DNA from: Plasmodium malariae
Taxonomy: Eukaryota > Apicomplexa > Aconoidasida > Haemosporida > Plasmodiidae
Assembly (NCBI RefSeq): GCF_900090045.1
Contig: NW_021638287.1
Location: 31,108 to 95,107, forward strand
Length of the DNA: 64,000 nucleotides
Reading direction: 5' to 3'
The notes under the pieces are model-generated. The model saw nothing but the letters and a program-made list of their open reading frames with translations. It searched no databases and was not told the DNA's origin. The translations under genes and the position numbers were made by a program. Below, in pieces: positions 50,373-62,697 of this stretch. Every line of letters begins with the position of its first letter. The stretch's first letter is position 1.

Positions 50373-53300
50373 GTAATCTTTTACGAAAAGTATATATCAA
50401 GTTTATATTAAGAATAATAATTTTAACAAGAATATTTGTTAATATATTCTCCTATTAGAAAAGAAATAAAAAAAAAGAAAAAAAATACATAAATTAGAAC
50501 GTCTATATCATTAGACAGAAAATTATGATATAGAAACTGATATTATAATTTACTGTAAATAAGAATACATTATTGATATATTATCATTGTAAAAAAAGTT
50601 ATTAAATAAAATATATAGAGAATTAAAATTAATAAAAAAAGGAGTGCTAAATTCGAAATTTCCATGTTTTTCGTTCTTTTAATTTATGTATTATTAGTTA
50701 AAATGCAATTAAAAATGAATTAAAATATTTGGATTATTGGAGTTTATTAAAATTAAATATTTTTTATATATAGTAGTATAGTTGAAACTCACAAATTAAA
50801 GTAGCAAAAGCCATAAAAGGAATAGTTAATTCTTTGGAATAGTACATTGTAAATAATTGTTATTATGACAAGATGAATGTGCACTGTATAATAGAGGTCA
50901 TATATAATGGATCAGTAAAACAATAAATAGTATACAATAAAATAAATGATTATATGTATTATAAATTCTGAAATATATGCTAATTTTGGAAATAGCACAT
51001 TCTGTTAAATTAAATGAAATAACTTTTTATATGAATATGCAAAAATAAGTTTTTCTTTAGCTCTTAATATAGATAACACAAATTTACATGGTAAAAATAA
51101 TAAATATAATTTGTTTATTTTTTATTATGAATAATTCTATAAATAAAAGCTACATCTACCTAATATTCTTTATATTTTTACATTAAAGAAAAATGTTATA
51201 CAAAAATAAAAAAAATCATGGTAATAAAAATTTCATAAGACATCACAAAAAAAAGAGATTTCAGCATTTTCATTGATAAAAATGGTATTCCTAAACATAA
51301 CATTATAGAAATATCTACTGAATGCAATTATCTGTAATTAATGAAGTTTTTTTCATTTATTATATATAAAATAATGATAAACAAAAAGTTATATTAAATA
51401 AAAATAATTAGAAATATTGTTTCATTTTTGTATTTTTATATTATATAGATATTGTTACTTAAAAATATATTATATATTGTTAAAAAATGAATATATAAGG
51501 AAACATATTTGGTTAATATATATATAATATATTATTAAATTTATTGAAGTAAAATTAAAAGAAAAAGCATTATATTATAGAGAATAATATATATTAGCGC
51601 TATTATAAAAGAATAGAATAATTTAATCAAATCAATGATCCCATTAAACTACTATGGATGAGAGAAAAAAAAAGTATTACAATTATTTTACAATAAAATT
51701 CAAAATTGTTGAACTTTGAAATATATATTATCATAGGAAATATATACTGTAAAATTAGGATATTAGTAATGTGTAAGGTTTAAAAAATGAAAAAAGTATA
51801 TTATACAAAAATTGAATTATATATATAAATAAAATAAATTAAGCTTTATATAAATTATGTAATAAAAATAGAAGAATAACTGAAAAATTTTCATTATATA
51901 TACACCTTAGATCTACAATTTCTTTTTTTCTTTTATAATTTAGTTTTTACAAAAGTAATTTTCCTAGGAAAACTGCTATACATTATCATTATATTATTAA
52001 AATAATACATTTAATAAATAATATTTTTATAACTACCTAATACGCTAAATGAATCAAAGAATAAGGAATATAAACTTACAAATATAAATATTACTGTTTT
52101 CGAAATTATATTTAATAAAACATCAAATTTATTTTATTTATATTAGTTGTACAAGAGTTACTATTTAATAAATTATTTCAGGAGTATTCATGTATAAATC
52201 ATGAATGCCTTATTTCAATGTCGTTAATATTTAAAAGAAAAATATTCATACATAAAAAAATTTCCTGAGTTTTAGTAAATTTTTTGTATATAAAATTTTG
52301 TATTTTTAAACTGTATTATTTTATAATGTAAATTCTTCCATATAAAATTATGCATTTATTAATGCTATAAACTTCATTATATCTTCATTAAAATATTAAG
52401 TTCTATTTGGAGTAAATGACTTAATTATATAAAAATAATAAATGTCTTTTAATTTATATACGATCTTTTTACGTGATATTTATTTTTCTTATAAGTGGTA
52501 TTCTTAAACTCAAATAAACATAAAGGATTAAGGCCAATATTTTTTTTGGTAATTGTGCGATTTGCGTATATAAAAATGCATACCTTAGAATATAAAACAG
52601 CTTAAATATTTAATTTGTTTTTGCAAATATATAGCTGGAGCTAGAATAATTAAGGTATATATATAGATAAATGAAAGTAAAAAGGTTCACTACATTACAA
52701 AAAAACATTTTAATATATATCTTAGTACTTTTTCATTTTTGTGTTACTATTAAATGTTACAATACTTTAAGTAATTATATTCTTTTTAGTAAAATCTATA
52801 CTTGTGTGTATAAAATAATTTTAGTTTATGTTTCAAAATATTGGTAAGAAATTTCAAATATATTAGTATAAACATAATATTTAGCTATAATATATATAAG
52901 AGATCATTAATTTTGAATAATAAAGTATATAACAAATAAATTAAATGATTCATACATTAATGATAATATAAGTGAAGTTAATAAATTGTTGATTTAGTTT
53001 AGTTTTACAAAAATTATTAGAATTTCTATGAAAAATTAAATTGAAAACCAAAAATATATAATTAATTTGATATTTTTAACATGTATTATACCAAAAAAAA
53101 AAGCATGTGTTACGATTAGTAAAACAAGGAAATGTTCACAAAATATATATATTTTTAATTTTTTAACACTTTTGTTTCATTGTTGTAAATACTAATTTAT
53201 TTTTTATCATTAATAACTACATTTTCCGAAATATAATATTTATAAAATTATAATAATTCCTAGGGAAACTTAAAAATAGTAATTATTCAAGAAACACCTA

Positions 53301-53682
53301 GAACAATAGCATATACCTATATTTTATACATTGTACATTCTATATAAATTTAATATTTTTTAATAATTAAAAATAATGAGAAAAAAGTTGTTTAATCACT
53401 CTATTACGTAATTAAAGTATACGTTGTGAATATATATGAATGAATTGAAATCCTGTAATTTTACTTATCGTTAATTTTTATAAATAATATCAATAATGTA
53501 GTTTTAAAGAATCTTTTTTTAGGTATTTTTTTTTTAATAAGTAGCAAAATTTTCTATACATTTTAATTTTTTAAGAAAAAATATTAATAAAAATAAAAGA
53601 GGTATATTTTTATTGTTAAAAGTGCCTAAAGTGATGTTCATTTTTTCTTTATTATATATATTACAATATTAGAGTCTATAAC
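50373..53682. other. Intergenic between second short pir and fam gene
   Basis: No gene visible. It matches 4,441-7,795 over its whole length with few differences, mostly homopolymer and small indels such as a gap near 51,870. Confidence 0.7.
53310..53450 (+). promoter_or_regulatory. Shared upstream boxes of fam gene, second copy
   Basis: Distal box at 53310-53345 and proximal box at 53427-53450, effectively identical to those at 7423-7562 and at the same distance from the ATG. Confidence 0.4.
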
Positions 53683-54640
53683 ATGAAACAAAGTATTGAG
53701 TTCGCATGTTTTATAAAAATTTTTATGTTTATCATTTTAATTTGGACATGTCATTTTTACAGTAACATGGTACCATAAACGTTTTTTGAGGGAATTTGTT
53801 TTATTCATATTTAAATTGTTTATTTTTATAAATTATTTTTTTTGAATGGGAATATTTATCCACTTATATATGAAATATTCACATTTTTTTTTTTAGAGTA
53901 TGTTTAACAAAATTTTGGATGAAAAGCATGGCTCTGATAAAAAACTATATAAACGAATTTATCGATTATTAGGAAAATGTGAAAATACTATTTTTGCAAA
54001 TGTTGGAGATTTAGAATTAAATATACCATATAATACAAAAAGGAAGAATGAAGAAATATTTACAGTTGATAATGAAAAATTTCAGAAAGAAAAAAAAGAA
54101 AAATTAGATAGAAGCTTATTATATAAGGAAAAATTGATTAAAAAACTTATGAAAAATAAATATACCATGTTGCATAGATCATATATCCATTATGAAAAAA
54201 AAATTATGAATGGACTTAATGATAAAGCTTTTTTTAAAAAAATGATGTTAATTAATGATAAGGATTACAAAAAATTAAAGCGTAAAAATTACGGATTGCG
54301 ACTCTGTTTACTTTTATTATTGTTCTTGTTGATATCTGTGATACCTATAGTAGATTTATCCATTGGAAATTTATTGTTGCAATTATTTAGTTTATTAGAA
54401 AATGGTACAACATCTGGTAGTTTGAGGCCCACACCTGAGAGTGCAGATGCCTCGGGAACATCGTGGCTATCTTATTTTTCTCAAAATCCTTCTGTAGCAT
54501 ACAAAGCCCGAAGTATTCTAATATACTGTGTACCTATTTTAATATTGAGTATTATACTTATACTAGGAATTTTTTATTTACATAAAAAATTTATAAAACA
54601 TAAAAAAGTTAAGTTCTTGGAAGCGTTTCATGAATGGTAA
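53683..54640 (+). CDS. fam-l/fam-m-type exported protein, second copy
   Basis: Two-exon gene, 276 aa. Exon 1 (53683-53769) is a 29-residue hydrophobic signal with the W-T-C-H-F motif, identical in reading to the gene at 7796. The intron (53770-53896) has the same 127-base length in both copies. Exon 2 (53897-54640) begins SMFNKIL; the methionine here is arginine in the first copy. It carries YRLLGK, a lysine-rich middle, membrane span 1 (about 164-182), a loop rich in Ser, Gly, Thr and Pro, span 2 (about 236-256), and an HKKVKFLEAFHEW tail. The first ~115 residues are nearly identical to the left copy, the spans and tail are similar, and the loop is unrelated at most positions. Confidence 0.85.
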
Positions 54641-55710
54641 GATATATGTTTATTTCGATAAAGAAAATTTAATGTTATGTACTACATATAATATGTTTAA
54701 TGAAATATTAAACATAGTTATAATTTCTTATATTTTATATGTGAAATTACATATACATAGTCATATTTATATGTAAACATAAAATAATATATTTTTATTT
54801 TTTTTGTGAATTTGAATTTTTGAAAATTTTTTAATTTGCAATTTAATATATTCTTCATTCGAATTAATTATTGTGGCTTAAGATATATATATATATTTCT
54901 GTTTATATGCGAATTTCAACAAAAAATATATATTTGTAAGTTAAAATCAATATATAACAGAATAGATAATATTATATTTTGAATTCATTAGTTAATCTAG
55001 GATTTAATTATAAATACTACTGCTTTATGATTATTTATCATCCCCCAGTGTAAAATTATTATATTTTTAGATTTTTAAGAAAAGGAATTATTATTTTAAA
55101 AATAATAATTAATGTTACTGATTTTTTATATAAGGAAACTAAGTGATTATATTATGGTATTTATATATATATATTTTTTTAATTTTAAAATAGCATTTTA
55201 AATTTCATATATTTGTATTTGTTCTTATATTTTCTTAATTTATTCGATCAAAAAACAATATGTTTTTTTAGAAAAAAAAAAAAAATAAAGTAAAATTTAG
55301 GATACTCAAAGTAATATTTTTCGAACATAATAATTTTATAATTGTCACTACATGATTTATAGCACATATTTAGCAGAATTAAAAGAAAAAATCATTTTTT
55401 TTGCCATATGTAATATTAAAAAAAAAAAATTTTATTTATTTGTATTTAATAATTAATCTGTATCTGCAAAATTATTGTTCTGACAAATCATGCTTGTGAA
55501 TAAACAAACAAAAAGTAATATATTATATCTGACATTTTAATTACATACTTTACTAAATAATACAATATGGCAAATCATATTGTTACACTTCCTTATTTTT
55601 AATTTACACATAAAAACCTGTATGCTATATTAGTAGGTAAATTTATATTAACTGATGTATTTTTATATTAAAGTAATTATATGAAAAATTCATATAATTA
55701 TTTTACTGTG

Positions 55711-55729
55711 TTTTTTTTTTTTTTTTTTT
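55711..55729. repeat. Poly(T) tract, 19 T
   Basis: Uninterrupted T run. The equivalent place in the left copy (near 9,830) has a shorter, interrupted T-rich stretch. Confidence 0.9.
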
Positions 55730-56218
55730 CTAATGTATTATTATTACATCAAATATATTAATGTAGATAAAAAGTGAAAGAATTAATGGGATTAATTTAA
55801 AAAAATTCCATTTCTAAATAATGAAAAAAATTAAATTTAATAAAGGTTTAAATTTTTTAAAACTATGACACAAAAACAAAAAATAAGATTTTATTAACAT
55901 TATAAGTATATATATTTTGTCATAGATTGAATATATGTTATAAATTGAACATTCTAAATATATTTTAAACCATAACCATATACACCTATACATGTGAACA
56001 CTAAAAAATGTGTTATATTTTACAAAAGAAAAAAGGTTTTACTAGTTATTAAATTCTTCATTAATTATTACAAATATTGTATAATAATAATAATTAATAT
56101 TCAACAAAATAATTAATACGTTTTTTCAAAGTGCAATATCTTAGAAATTAATATTGATAATAGGAAAACATCATTAAATCTAGAAATTACTATCCTAATA
56201 TATAAATTATTTCCACAT

Positions 56219-56380
56219 ATCTATATTCTATACATTTAATATTGTAAATTAAATGAGTATTTAGTTATATAATATATGATATTTTTTTTTTTACTTTGAG
56301 AGTTTCTATAAAAAGAATTTAACTACTCAACTATATTAAACAATTAACTTGTACACTTTGAATATTTATGAAAGAATTAA
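56219..56380 (+). promoter_or_regulatory. Shared upstream boxes of fam pseudogene, second copy
   Basis: Distal box at 56219-56238 (TCTATATTCTATACATTTAA form). The proximal box at 56359-56380 contains GAATATTTATGAAAGAATTA and ends about 258 bases before the ATG. Confidence 0.45.
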
Positions 56381-56637
56381 TATTATAATATTTTATTTAA
56401 AGTCATTTTTTTATTCATAACGTAAATATTAAAAATTTTAAATATATTTTTAAAGGTATTTTTTTTTGGTCCGTATTGTAACATGCATTTTAGCTATATG
56501 TATATAATTATCTTTCTATGAAGAAATAATAAAAAAAAATTGAAAAAATATATGTATTTCAATTTATTATTGAATGTATAATACTTTATTATATATATAT
56601 TCTTTCTGAATATATTACAATTTTGAAAACTTATAAG

Positions 56638-57585
56638 ATGGACAAAAAATTCATATTCGTATTTATTAAAATATCAGGGTTTACACTTTTACCTTGGATA
56701 TGTCACTTTTGTAATGGCATGGTATGATGGTATTATTGGAAGAAATTTGTATTATTTATATTTTATTTTTTATTTTAATTAATTTTTTTTTTACTATGAG
56801 AATATTTTTCCATTTAAATAAGAAATATATAAATTTTTCTTTATTTTTAGAGCTCTTTATATATAAATTTGGATGAAATATGCAATCTTTGTAGAAAGAC
56901 AAATACAAGAAATTATCGATTATTAACAATATATGAAAAGGATAAAGATTCATGTATTCTAAATTTTAAAGAAGAATTGCCAAATGATGAAGTGAAGAAA
57001 AAAAAAAAATATATAATAATGAAAAAGGAACATACGAAAAGCACAAATCATCACATAGAAGTTCATTATATATTGAGGAATACGGTAAAAATAATGAGAA
57101 AAATAAATCCGATATAACTGAAACAAAGAAATATCTCGCTTTTGAAAAAAAAATATTTAAAGAACTTGATTATAAAGATTACCTTAAAAACATCAAGGAA
57201 ATTGAAGATAAGGAATATAAGAAAGTATCACGTAAAAAACGCAGAAAACGAATTATTTTACTTTTGTTATTTTTCTTGGTATTGATGATACCTTTAATAG
57301 ATTTTTCATTAGAAAAACTTTTAACAGGTGGATTGTTAGGTTCATTAGGATTATTATACATAAAAAGAAATAATGGTGTGGATTCAGTAGAGGGCTTTTT
57401 GAGTACCTTGTTTGATATAGAAAATTGGAGTAATTCAAATAAAATATGTGCAGGAACTATTTTCTTTTACTGTGTACCTTTTCTTATATTTGTTATCATA
57501 TTTTATATTAGGAATGGTTTACTACCATAAAAAAGTTATAAAATATGAAAATATGAAGTTCAAAAATAAAATAATAAAAAGTAAT
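56638..57585 (+). pseudogene. fam-l-type exported protein with frameshifts
   Basis: Counterpart of the gene at 10758. Exon 1 (56638-56721) encodes a 28-residue signal with the W-I-C-H-F motif. The intron (56722-56850) is 129 bases, as in the left copy. Exon 2 starts at 56851 and reads NYRLLTIYEKDKDS before a frameshift in a run of 12 A (56,998-57,009). The next frame carries EKHKSSH, FEKKIFKELDY and span 1 (about 57,250-57,310), then the loop. A second frameshift around 57,490-57,515, inside span 2, moves to the frame with YYHKKVIKYENMKF, and the normal stop is also displaced. The first lesion is in a homopolymer and could be a sequencing error, but the others argue for a real pseudogene. The lesions differ from the TAG of the left copy. 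Confidence 0.8.
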
Positions 57586-60500
57586 AAGTGTTTTTTTCTA
57601 ATGATGAATTTAAGGAATAGTAGTATCTTCGTTCATACACTTTGCAGCCATAAAAAGAATTATTTATGTTTATATATACGGCTAAAGATATTGATGTTTT
57701 TATCGGAAACAGTAAAAAAGTGTGCAGCTATTTCTTTTGTTAATTTGAATTTTTGACGATTTAAAAATTTTTAAATTTTTATTTTAAGGATGACAATATC
57801 TTTCCTAAATATTTTATCTCCATATATACATTTTTTTGTTAATGTAGATTTTATAAATAATACATATATATATATATATACGTGATAAAATTTATTTATT
57901 ATATAATAATTCGCATAATTTTAGTGTAGTTTTTTTTTTTCATTTGACTAATATTTTTTTTTTTTTTTATCAATGAAGTCTAAAATGATTATTCTTTTAG
58001 GTTATTTAAGAAAATGTGTAATTATTGTTAACAATAAATATGTCTTTTTTTTTATTCTGTGTACGTTTATTAATAATTTTTATTACAGTGATACATAAAT
58101 ATATTTGTTTGCTTACAAACAAAAGAATCTTAATATTTATACCATAAAATATGTTTTATACTAAATATATTATAAAAAGTACTAAATGTAAGTATGTTTT
58201 TAATAGAATTAATTTTATATATATATGAATGTAAAATTATAAATATATAATGAAATGATGTACTTTTTTATAAATGGATTACTTATAAATACTTAGAGAA
58301 ATGAGAATTTTAAATCGCTAAAATTAAAGGAAATTTTTAAACCAACTGTTATCTTATTTTTGTATCTAATTGTAGTGTTTCTTCAAAAATTCACACATTA
58401 CTTAAATATATATTATATTGAAAATTATAATTAAATAATCTATATATTTTATATATCATTAAAGGTTTATACTAATGGACATAAATAAATAAAGCATTAA
58501 TATATATTAAGTTGGATTTCTTTCCTAATATCATATATTTTGGATTAAATAATGGTATGTTTATATAGCATTTAATAATATAATATATGCTATTACTTAT
58601 GTATTTTGCTAATAATTACATTATATATAATAGATAATTTAATTCATGGGATCTGACACAATTATCGAAATGAAGACAGTATAAGAATTATTTTATCAAT
58701 AATATATATTATCTATTTTGTTTTTATGTATAATTTTATTTATGTTTTTTTTAATATAATTTTTGGTTGTATTAATTAATAAACTTATAATAAGAGTATG
58801 GGGGCTTATATTTTACTAACTACTAAACATACATATTAGATAATACATATTAAAAGAAATATTTAAATCCTATTATGAATTCATCTATTATTAAAATGTT
58901 TTATTATACTATTAATTTTTATGAATATACTAAATTTTTATATTTCCTAATAATATATATTCAATATACTAGCTAATTAGTAAATATATTGGTATATTTT
59001 TCTTAGGTTAATTTTAATTTTGTTTAATTTATGAAGTATTGAATTCTAAACTTTACATTATGGAATATATATATATTTTTAATGTAACACTAGCATGTGG
59101 ATTAAATATTTAACTAAATATATATAAATTCCTATTGTTGGCAACATATTCCATGTAAAGCATTGAAAAGTAAAGTATGTTATATTAAGGATATTCTAAA
59201 AAATAAAAAATTAATAAATTTTATGTTTTATGTTTGTATATAATATATCTATATATATTATTTTATTTACAGGAAGCTAGAAACTATAATATACATGCCT
59301 TATAATTCCGATTAAGTTGTGTAAAAATATATATTAGATATATAATGAGAAATTCAGTATTGTCGAATATATAACAAAATATAATAGAAAAAATTTTTTT
59401 TTATACAAGATTAGGACAAATATAAAAATGTTATATATTTATTAAAATGTTTTACATTTTTAACTTGTAATGTTATTTTATTCGTTTATCTTTTTAATTA
59501 ACCAAAAACATATGATCATAATTATATGAACATGTTTATTGAATTATCTAGTAGAAATTTAACCATAAATATTGTGTTTAATTATTTTATACATATAGAT
59601 ATATACATGGAAAAGATTTATATAAATGCATAATATATATAAGAATGTGGAAGGAATTTATTTATGAGGTAAATAATTTCCTTTAATAAACTACCCTTAA
59701 TTCATTAATATAATTTTTAAATGAAACAATTTTTCGCATTATGATAATGTATTCTATTGAATATGTGCTACTTATTTATATTTCTAATATAAATTTATAA
59801 TTCATTAAACCGCATTTACTGTATATGCATTTATTCCTTTATATCTATGATATGTAACTCTTAAAATACTTAAGTTATATAAGTTTGTACCCGTAATATA
59901 TAAAAGAAAAATAACGAGAAATTAACTTTTACGACGAGAAATATAAATTGAGAAAAATAGTTTTATATCATAAGTATTTTGCTTAGATTTTAATAAAACA
60001 TAAAAATGAAATATACATTAGTATTTTGTTAATATATAATTTCTGTATCATTTAAAATATTTCATTAGATTTAGAAAAAAAAAATATAAATATTTTTTCT
60101 TTTTTTTTTAACATTATGTTTCAGTATTAATCTATTTCATACCACATAAATAATATTATATTTCAACACCTTTAAATATAATTATTATTTTAACTCTTAT
60201 CTAAAAATATATTATAACAATTTCGTTTTCAAGGATATCTCAACATACGCAAATAAACTAAATATAAACAAAAAGTTTAGATATTAAAAATGGATTTTTT
60301 TTGCTTTTAGTATATTACGTTACAAAAAAAATTATTATCAGCAATAATTTATTACATATGATAGAGAAATATCAAATTTTTTGCAAATATATTAAATTGG
60401 AGGATTTTCTAAATGTATTGTCTTGTTAATAAAATAAATTATACTTTAGTATATGAAATATATGTTATTATTACTAAAAATTATCTTCTATTTTTAAAAA

Positions 60501-62697
60501 CAAATCAATATTATTAGAATTAAATATCAAAAGACGAAAATATTATTGTAATTTTACTCAAGTCCTTAGTTCCAATTTAAAAAGAATGTTTTTTATAGTA
60601 AATATTAGTATGATGAGCATTATTTATTGAAACGTAACATATTTAAAATAATAAATAAAAACAAATGAACGTTATAAAGCAATTATACATATATTAGATA
60701 TTTTAAATTTAATATGAATACTAATTATCAAAAGAATAATTTTATAAATGTACAAAATGTGCATTCCCGTATGATAAAACAAAAATAATATATAAAAAGA
60801 AAAAAAATTGAAGATTAACTCTGAGAAAAAATATTACAAACAAAATAACTAAAATATTTTATTAGAATTATGTTTATGTTTATTAAAGCATAGTTATATT
60901 ATTATGTATGATTACACTAATTACATTAAAAATACACTGAATCAGTAAAATTATTAAATCTTCATTTTAAAGAAAATATAAAACTTAATAAATAAATATA
61001 ATAAATGAAAATTAACAAATAAATAACCTTTAAAAAATTATTTAATTTTTTAATTTTTTTTGATTTCTGGCAAAATAATATATTAATTATTCTATATTTT
61101 TGCTTATTGAAGATACATAAAAAAATGATAAATTTATGCATATATATATTATGAAAGAAATAAATAATAATCAAAAAAAAAAAAAGAAAAAAAAGTAACG
61201 TTATATTTCCAAATTAAAATAATGCATATTATATGTATCAATGAAGTAAGAAGAAAAAAAAATAAATAAACAAATAATAATATAAATATTTCATTTTGCT
61301 TATGCTTAATTCACAATGAAATTACTTTCAATATATATATTAATCGAAGTAAATTCCTTTTTTTCACGTTTTAATATTTATTTTACGAGATAATTTCCTA
61401 ATGCTGATATTACAATAATTTTTACGAATAAATGTTTAAATTACTGCAATTCAAAGGCGTAATAGCATATTCATAATAAAATATTTTTTTATTACATTCT
61501 TAATTTATTGATGTAATAAGTTATGCTTTAGTCTATTTATTATTAGAGAGAAGAAAATTATAAGAAATATTGGAGAACACATATAAATTTTTCCATATAA
61601 TTTGTTACTTATAGATATAGTTTTAGTAACTATGATAAATTAAATAGATACTGTAAATATATGTTGCAAATTTAGAACATAATATTCAGATTATTTTAAG
61701 AAATTTTTAGTTAAACTTGAAATAAAATTTTCATTGTACACACAATAAAAAAATGTTTTTATATTGTTTTCCATTACATTGAGTATTACTGAGTTTATCT
61801 TAAAATGCTTTACTAAAAATAACTCTCGTTTTATTAATATATATATATATATAGTCGAATTACAGAATGTAAACTTTGGGAACTGGAATATAGAATTAAA
61901 AATAAAAACTTGACTTATATTTTAAAATAGCTATTAAAGGAATGGAACAATCTGTAGTCAACTAAAACATGCTACTTAAAAAAATATCATATAACAGTTA
62001 TAATAATAATATAAGAAATATTATTATCATATGAAAATCATTTATTATATATTTTTCACTGGCACTTTTTTGTTATATTCTTCTTTATTTATATATTTTT
62101 AATTATAGTAATAAGTGTTTGGTTAATGATTATAATGCATGTATGATTATTGTAATACCCACAATATTATTGAAATATAGTTTTAATGGAATAATTGCTT
62201 CAACAAAAAGTATATTTCGTAATTCGGTTATGTGGCCATTATTTGCAATATAAAAATATATAATAGTTAAAAAATACTTGAAAAAATATAAAGCATTAAA
62301 AATAAAAATTTTAACTTTTTATATTACATATATTATTATCGATTATAAAAACACATGCTAATAATGAATAATTACATATATGTATGTATATATTATAAAG
62401 TTGCACTATATTATATTTCTTATTTTTTACAGTTTCTTATTATACTTAATGAACGCCAAAGTTATTTACGTTTCAGTTAAAATTATTTACGTAATAAAAT
62501 CTATATAATTATAATTTATTTTGTTAAATAAATTAGGTTATTCTTCTGATTGAGAAATGTGTATATATATGTACCAACATAAAAAAGCAGAAATAATTCC
62601 ATTTGTAAATAATTTTTCATTATTTATACATTAATTTATATATGTACAGTTTAAATTATTAAATCTACTACATACTTTGTCAAGTTGAAGGGCAATT
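57586..62697. other. Intergenic before the right long pir
   Basis: 5.1 kb without a supportable gene, collinear with 11,712-16,515. Includes a TA microsatellite near 57,863-57,880 and many short homopolymers. A minus-strand hydrophobic frame at 60,962-61,174 looks like chance. Confidence 0.65.

Larger units (their letters stand above)
50013..54162 (+). repeat. Near-identical tract of the duplication, right copy
   Basis: Partner of 4,081-8,275. It covers the membrane span, tail exon and 3' flank of the short pir, all of the intergenic DNA, and exon 1, intron and the first part of exon 2 of the next gene. Edges are approximate. Confidence 0.75.
54641..56637. other. Intergenic between the two right fam genes
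   Basis: No gene seen. Aligns with 8,766-10,757 with moderate divergence. Contains a 19-T run at 55,711-55,729. Confidence 0.65.

Noticed and set aside
60962..61174. 70-residue minus-strand frame
   Set aside because: Low-complexity Ile/Phe/Lys composition, and I saw no equivalent in the matching part of the left block.
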